DNA of 64,000 bases from Megalobrama amblycephala (Eukaryota; Chordata; Actinopteri; Cypriniformes; Xenocyprididae): the NCBI RefSeq assembly GCF_018812025.1, contig NC_063045.1, positions 20,121,420 through 20,185,419 on the forward strand, read 5' to 3'. A program made the position numbers and the translations under genes. Below, in pieces: positions 58,655-64,000 of this stretch. Below the pieces are notes generated by a model that did no database searches, had not been told where the DNA came from, and worked only from the letters and a program-made list of their open reading frames with translations. Position 1 is the stretch's first letter. Each line of letters begins with the position of its first letter.

Positions 58655-59639
58655 GTGCTTTTTATCATTTGTTCTGTATCGTTGACCACATCTGTGAGAA
58701 TGAAAAGTAGAGTGAACAATTTTCAAGTATATAGTGCCAAATTGTTGTCAGGTAATACCAAGATCAAACATGAAAACACTGTAAGCAACAGTTGGGAAAG
58801 AAAAAACAGTCCTGCAAAATACGGATCACAGATATGCCTCATAAAGGGTTTGAATCAAGCCTGAGACATTTTAATGAATTTCATTGAGAGAAGGGCATAC
58901 CTTTTCTTGCATGTATTTCACAGCTCTGTGTGTACACTAGCATTACCTTTACTTGAAGGTGACCTAGAACCTAGACCGTGAACGGCTGCACACGCTGCCT
59001 TTGGACAAATTCGTCATTAAGAGTCAGTTGGAGCAAATCTCACTGCCCAGCATAAGCCATTGTCGTATCTGGGTGCAAATGCCACCATTCACATTAATCC
59101 AAACTATCCACTATGCTAGTATTCCTGTCTGTCAGCAGCCTCCTGTCTGTCTTGGGTTGAGCTCACAGTATGGGTTGCGTTGTATTGATCATTCTGGGTT
59201 TGATCTTGCAAACAAAAGGTTGTCCTTGGCAGATTCTCAGTTGGGATGTGTTAGAAAGTCTATCATTGTGAAATGTGAGAGAAAAAGCCATTGGTGACAT
59301 ATAGAGTCTCTTGATGTAATGAAGCAAAGCTTGTGTAGCATCTGCTTTGTCTATGAAGGCTCAAAAGGTTGTGTGCCCTTTTAGGGTGATTGTTTGAGCT
59401 GTTGAGTAGTACACAAATGTCTACATGTGCTATTTAGGCTGCAGCTGAAGTGCCCTGTCCAGAAATAAAAAGCTTTCATTATCTATGTGAACAATGGCTG
59501 ATGTGCATGGAGTAATTAACAATGCCAGAGAAAAGAGAGCTTCAGACTAGCTGAAATTGTTGATTGTTTCGGTCTAAATGAAATGCACAGACCATCTCAC
59601 ATGATTAATACGGTGCCTTCCTGTGTGTTTAACATTTAA

Positions 59640-60667
59640 AGGGATAGTCCACTTGAAAAATCTTAAAAAGTCCATACAATGAAAGACAATGTGGTCCAAT
59701 CAGTGTTATTTTAATATAATTTTTGAATTGCATTTTTATGTTTTCTGTTGTAATTTTAATTTAATTTAAAGTTTTAGTAATTTTGTTTTGTTTGTAATTT
59801 TTATAAGATTTTAATGTCTGTATGATTTTTATTAATTCATTTAATCAAGTTCACAGTGCATTAACTAATGTTAACCGATACAAATTTTGATCTTAAAAAT
59901 GTATTAGTAAATGTTGAGATTAACATTAACTAAGATTAATAAATGCTGTGGAAGAATTGTTGATCGTCATGTTAACTAATGTTAACTTCCCTATTCAACT
60001 TGCAGAACGAACGTGGCGCCAGTTCCATTTTTTCCATAAGCTGAATAGGGAAGGTGTAGGACATACAGCGTAAGCTTTTTGAAGAATACGGAAGGCGGAA
60101 TGGTTTCAAGGCGCTTTCAAGGCACTTTCAAGGCGATAATTTGTGTTTATAAAGCATATACAGTTGTAATTTTTTTAAGAAAATGACCAATCATTTCACT
60201 AGATAACACCCTTATTCCTCGTCTGGTATTGTTTAAAGGCCTTTGAAGCTGCACTGAAACTGTCATTTGGACCTTCAACCGTTTGGAGACCATTGAAGTC
60301 CACTATAAGGAGAATAATCCTGGAATGTTTTCATCAAAAACCTTAATTTCTTTTTGACTGTAGAAAGAAGGACATAAACATCTTGGATGACATGGGGGTG
60401 AGCAAATTAACAAATGTAAACTTATTGTAAAGTGTTACCTTACATCAATTATTTATTTCTTTTTTTAAGTAATGCTGATGTTTTCTTATGGTTTTAATTT
60501 TAGTTTTGTTAAATATAATAACACTGTTTTAGACCCCATTGCCTTTAACTATATGCACAAAAACAGTTGAAACATTGTTCAAAATATCTTCTTTTGTCTT
60601 CAACACAAGAATGACATGAATGGGAGTAAATGATGCCAGAATTTCTATTTTTGGGTGAACTATCCCT
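59640..60667. mobile_element. TTAA-flanked element with an inner inverted copy
   Basis: AGGGATAGTCCACTTGAAAA on the left and TTTTTGGGTGAACTATCCCT on the right are inverted ends with TTAA outside. The segment 60000-60410 is the reverse complement of 5021-5405 and is probably a second element inserted in the first, together with a TTAACATTAACTAA-type repeat (59850-59990). Confidence 0.65.
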
Positions 60668-62429
60668 TAAGAGAGTGAGTGTTAGGGTGAGATCCCAGTA
60701 GAGCACTTATTTCTTAAAACTCAGTTTGAGCATACATAATTGAATAGGCCAAATTACCTTACAGAGGTTATTAAAACAAACAAAACATAAAAAACAAACA
60801 AACAAAATCTGTTATTGCATTATGGAAATGGAAATCCAAAATGTGGTGCATTTTACATGGCATTGTCAAATATACATACCACAAGGGTTAGCGGTTACAA
60901 ATCCAGACCTTGGTTTTGACTAACTGTAATCCGTAACATGTCAGGGACAGCTAAATCTGTACAAAGGATAAAGTAGAGTTGTATATAAGCACAATGATGT
61001 CCCATTTCAGGCACTAGAATAGTCTATGTCTTGGATTTGACATAAACCTAGTTGGGACCTTTGGGTGATATGTGCACAATCAAATAGCCTGTCGGTTGAT
61101 GGATTACTGTGTATAGATTTGCATGTGATGACAAATTATTGTTTAGCAGATCCAAAAGGAAGCACCAAATCATAGATATTTTGTGAATCCAAGAATGAAA
61201 ACAAATAGACTTGGTACTAAAATATTGTAAAGTATTTTAACGGAGTCTGTTATTTTAGAAGTTATGCTTTGCTGACTTGATGAGATTTTTTGCCATATTT
61301 CCATGGACAAAAAGAATTATTTCTATTGCTGGGTATATTTCGATGAAAGAGGAAATATATTTATGTGCAAATTTCCATGTAGAAAAAAAAAAAATCTGTA
61401 AAAATCTGCTTGACTAATTACTCAGTCAAAAAAGAGAGAGCGAGGCTTTGTTTTGTTTACCTGGATCTCTTTGTTCTAGATCTACTGAGCCTTGAGGGAC
61501 CAACTAATCTAAACGTTTATTTTCATGTTATGTTTTTCCAACTAGTCAATAAAGAATGATGCATTATGACTTTGCCCGAGTCCATTTTTTTTTCATCTCA
61601 AGATCAAGAGATTGTCGGCTCTCTCCCGAAAACTGCTATCAGCACCTGTCCATGTTCCATCCTGCTGTTCTCCATCTTAGGTGCTGAAATATCCCTTTGG
61701 GAACATCAAATATTCATATCAACCAAGCTAATAAATTAAAGATGGCTGTACAGTCATTATGATTCTAAATCAATAGCAACCCCAGGTAACCAGGGAGAAT
61801 GGGAAAGGGCCTTTACGCTTGTGATAGTGGTTATCAATCATCTGCACAACAACGCGAACAATGTCACCACTGACACATCCTATTTATACATGTCCCTGTG
61901 CTGTACTGAACGTTCATCATCTGAATTGAAGATGACCAACCCTATGGATGTCAGAGACTTTTGAGATTCACCTCTCCAATGGAGACCGAATGTTTGATCA
62001 TGATTCTATTTGGCACTAAAACTTTAGGCAAAACACTAAACAATTAATCACTGTGGTGTACAAAAATGATGCGGTGAGGGAAGATAAAGGAAAAAAAGTA
62101 CTGGCCAATTCTAGATCTTTTTTGTCAAACAAGCATATTCCAAACCTTATCACTAACCTCAACTCTAACCATTAACTTCCAAAGTCAAATGGAAACAGTG
62201 CTTGAAATGGGCCGTCATGTAATTTCTTGATAAAAATGTTGCTCAAGCCCCAATTCTAAAATCTGATTGGTCGATTGGAATGTTGTTCGAGGACCAACAG
62301 GAAGACATCCTGCTTTCCCAGAAAGACACTTCTGTAGTGAACGTAGTAAAATGTAGTCATTTCAGAATAACGTATATAATTGACCATTTAAAGCATTTTG
62401 TATGCATATGAATAAACCTGCTGTCCTCA

Positions 62430-62760
62430 ATTATTTATATCGTTTCCATCAACAAGGCACTTGAAATCGACAAACTCATAATTACAACATCAGAAATGGG
62501 AAGTAGGACATTTCTGAAGGCAACATTAATATCCAACAACTCTAGTTTGTCACAAAACATGAACTTGCCAGTTTTAGGTGGTACTAAGGGTAGGGACATT
62601 CTCGAATTCGATTGGTTCAGAATCTGTGTAGTGCAGGATGACATCATCAATATCTTGACAATTTCCTGCGGTGAAAGATTGTACATTTTAATTTGCTTAT
62701 ATCTGCCAAGATTTCATTTTCTCAAATTTTAGTAATATGCTAGCTAATAAACATTGCCCT
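62430..62760. repeat. interspersed repeat, related to 42420-42720
   Basis: Shares AGGGACATT, GATTGGTTCA-like and GTGTAGTGCAGGATGACATC with the copy in cbarp intron 3. The short frames across it are chance. Confidence 0.6.
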
Positions 62761-63890
62761 TTTAAATCTTATTTGAGTATAATAGTTTCTGCATGGTCAC
62801 ACATGTAATTTATCGCATTTTAAGCTAATTTAAACCTCATTCAGTACTTCGGGCAGAAAAGCTAAGAGAAGAAAAAGACTCGTCTCCCCCTTCAAAGCTT
62901 GGCACTCATTAGGATGACTGTACTCTGTGAAGCGTGCTTGGTGTACATATGCACCGCTCGAGGCTACATAATATGATGTGCTTCTCATCATCATAGTGAC
63001 AGCACATATGGTTTCAAAGGAAGTAGCCTCCTAACGCTATCATTTCGTAGTGTCTACTAAGAGCAACTGCTGTTGCAGACTTATCTGCACATATAATTTA
63101 TTCTTAAAATGGAAGCGTCAACTGTGCCTACAAACTGAAATCACAGGAACAAATGGTGTCTGAAATATCTCTGCTTCGTGAAACACAATATCCTGTGCAA
63201 TCCATTAAGCAGTGATGGCCAGTGAGTCACCAGCAATGCACAAATTAATGGAGATGAAATGTAACTCACTGACCACCCCATCCTATCAACAGACAGAATG
63301 GTACTCTGAAAAGCATCAACATTTCGCTTGCTCCATTCCCTTCTATGAGGGAAAGAGAGTGAGAGGGATGAAATGCGTGGGAGATGCCGATGACTCAGAC
63401 AGGATAAGACACACTTTTATCGGAAGGTCACTCAGGCTCTCCTCTCCAATTAAGCCGTGCTGAAAATGTTAAAAACTGGTTACTGGACTTTTCGATGTAC
63501 CAGATTTCAGAAGCATCGGAATGTAAGTGCCAAATATGATCCGGTTCCCACAGGAAAGAAAAATCAGAACTGAGATCTCTTTTACCTCATTTGTTTCTCC
63601 TAGACAGCAATCAGTTGAGTTTTTTTTTTTTTTTTTTTTTGCTTAAGTTTCCTGTTTACGAGATGTGTCTAGAAAAAGATGGCAGTAATCTCTTGTGAAT
63701 CCTCTAGAGATTTAGAGATCTCAAAATGTCTCTCATTGTGCTCAGCCAAGAAGACTGCAATGAAAAGTCAGATATATAAATCAAATGTCTCAAATACATG
63801 TTCTCTATATTCATTATTATGTATAATATTGTTATTTTATATATTTTACATGCATTTAGATATTCTACTCAGTCCAAATTATCAGAGCTG
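62761..63890. other. downstream sequence, no gene recognised
   Basis: No convincing exon. A poly-T run of about 20 lies at 63620-63640. The frame at 63212-63463 shows no known motif. Confidence 0.4.
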
Positions 63891-63897
63891 AATATAT

Positions 63898-64000
63898 ACA
63901 GTCCTGGTCAGAATTATTGGCACCCTTGGTAAATATAAACAAAGAAGCCTCTGAAAATAAATCTGCATTGTTAATCCTTTTGGTTTTTATTCAAAAAAAT
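63898..64000. mobile_element. start of a further interspersed DNA repeat, cut by the window end
   Basis: ACAGTCCTGGTCAGAATTAT, then TGGCACCCTTGGTAAATAT, is an end I recognise from Tc1-like fish elements. Only about 100 bp are in the window, so the class is not proven. Confidence 0.5.

Larger units (their letters stand above)
57648..61553 (+). other. cbarp: cbarp 3' UTR, extent uncertain
   Basis: No other gene is seen downstream on the plus strand, so the 3' UTR begins here. Candidate AATAAA signals lie at 57829-57834, 59464-59469 and 61548-61553. The last is followed by a T-rich stretch and looks strongest, which would give a 3.9 kb UTR that includes the TTAA-flanked repeat at 59640-60667. 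The first would give a 190 nt UTR. The sequence alone does not decide. Confidence 0.45.

Overview
This is vertebrate nuclear DNA from a teleost, most likely a cyprinid such as the zebrafish, carp or goldfish lineage. Evidence: genes split by GT-AG introns, long AT-rich and TA-rich tracts, a very high load of DNA transposons (Tc1/mariner, hAT, Harbinger-like and TTAA-flanked elements), and several short repeat families I recognise from cyprinid genomes. There are no operons, rRNA or tRNA genes, and no CRISPR arrays.

Two protein-coding genes can be assembled exon by exon. On the minus strand, atp5f1d (mitochondrial ATP synthase F1 subunit delta) runs from 32539 down to 19203 in four coding exons encoding 159 aa. 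On the plus strand, cbarp (calcium-channel beta-subunit-associated regulatory protein) runs from 36880 to 57647 in nine coding exons encoding 866 aa, with a probable non-coding first exon ending at 34457. All splice phases join in frame in both genes. They are arranged head to head about 1.7-1.9 kb apart, as CBARP and ATP5F1D are on human 19p13.3. That shared order supports both identities. The two proteins have unrelated jobs: oxidative phosphorylation and damping of voltage-gated Ca2+ channels.

Layout: 1-18.9 kb is intergenic, with stacked repeats: an inverted repeat pair at 2.4-3.25 kb, a Tc1 relic at 4.7-5.0 kb, a Harbinger-like element with a hAT nested inside at 7.2-9.1 kb, and a nearly whole Tc1 element at 9.83-11.05 kb. 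18.9-32.7 kb is atp5f1d, whose 9.8 kb second intron is mostly nested transposons, including a TTAA-flanked element carrying a fragment that resembles the P2X7 C-terminal domain. 32.7-34.3 kb is the intergenic promoter region. 34.3-57.6 kb is cbarp, whose introns hold a hAT with a perfect target-site duplication, two more Tc1 relics, a LINE fragment and a DIRS-like relic with an internal degenerate tandem repeat. 57.6-64 kb is cbarp 3' UTR and downstream sequence with more repeats.

I found no sequence that supports a wholly new biological system. The most interesting material is the transposon-borne P2X7-like fragment, the nested insertions that can be dated relative to each other, and regulatory details of the two genes: a 7-codon upstream ORF, a consensus CRE, a ZNF143-like site, and an RVxF motif in Cbarp.
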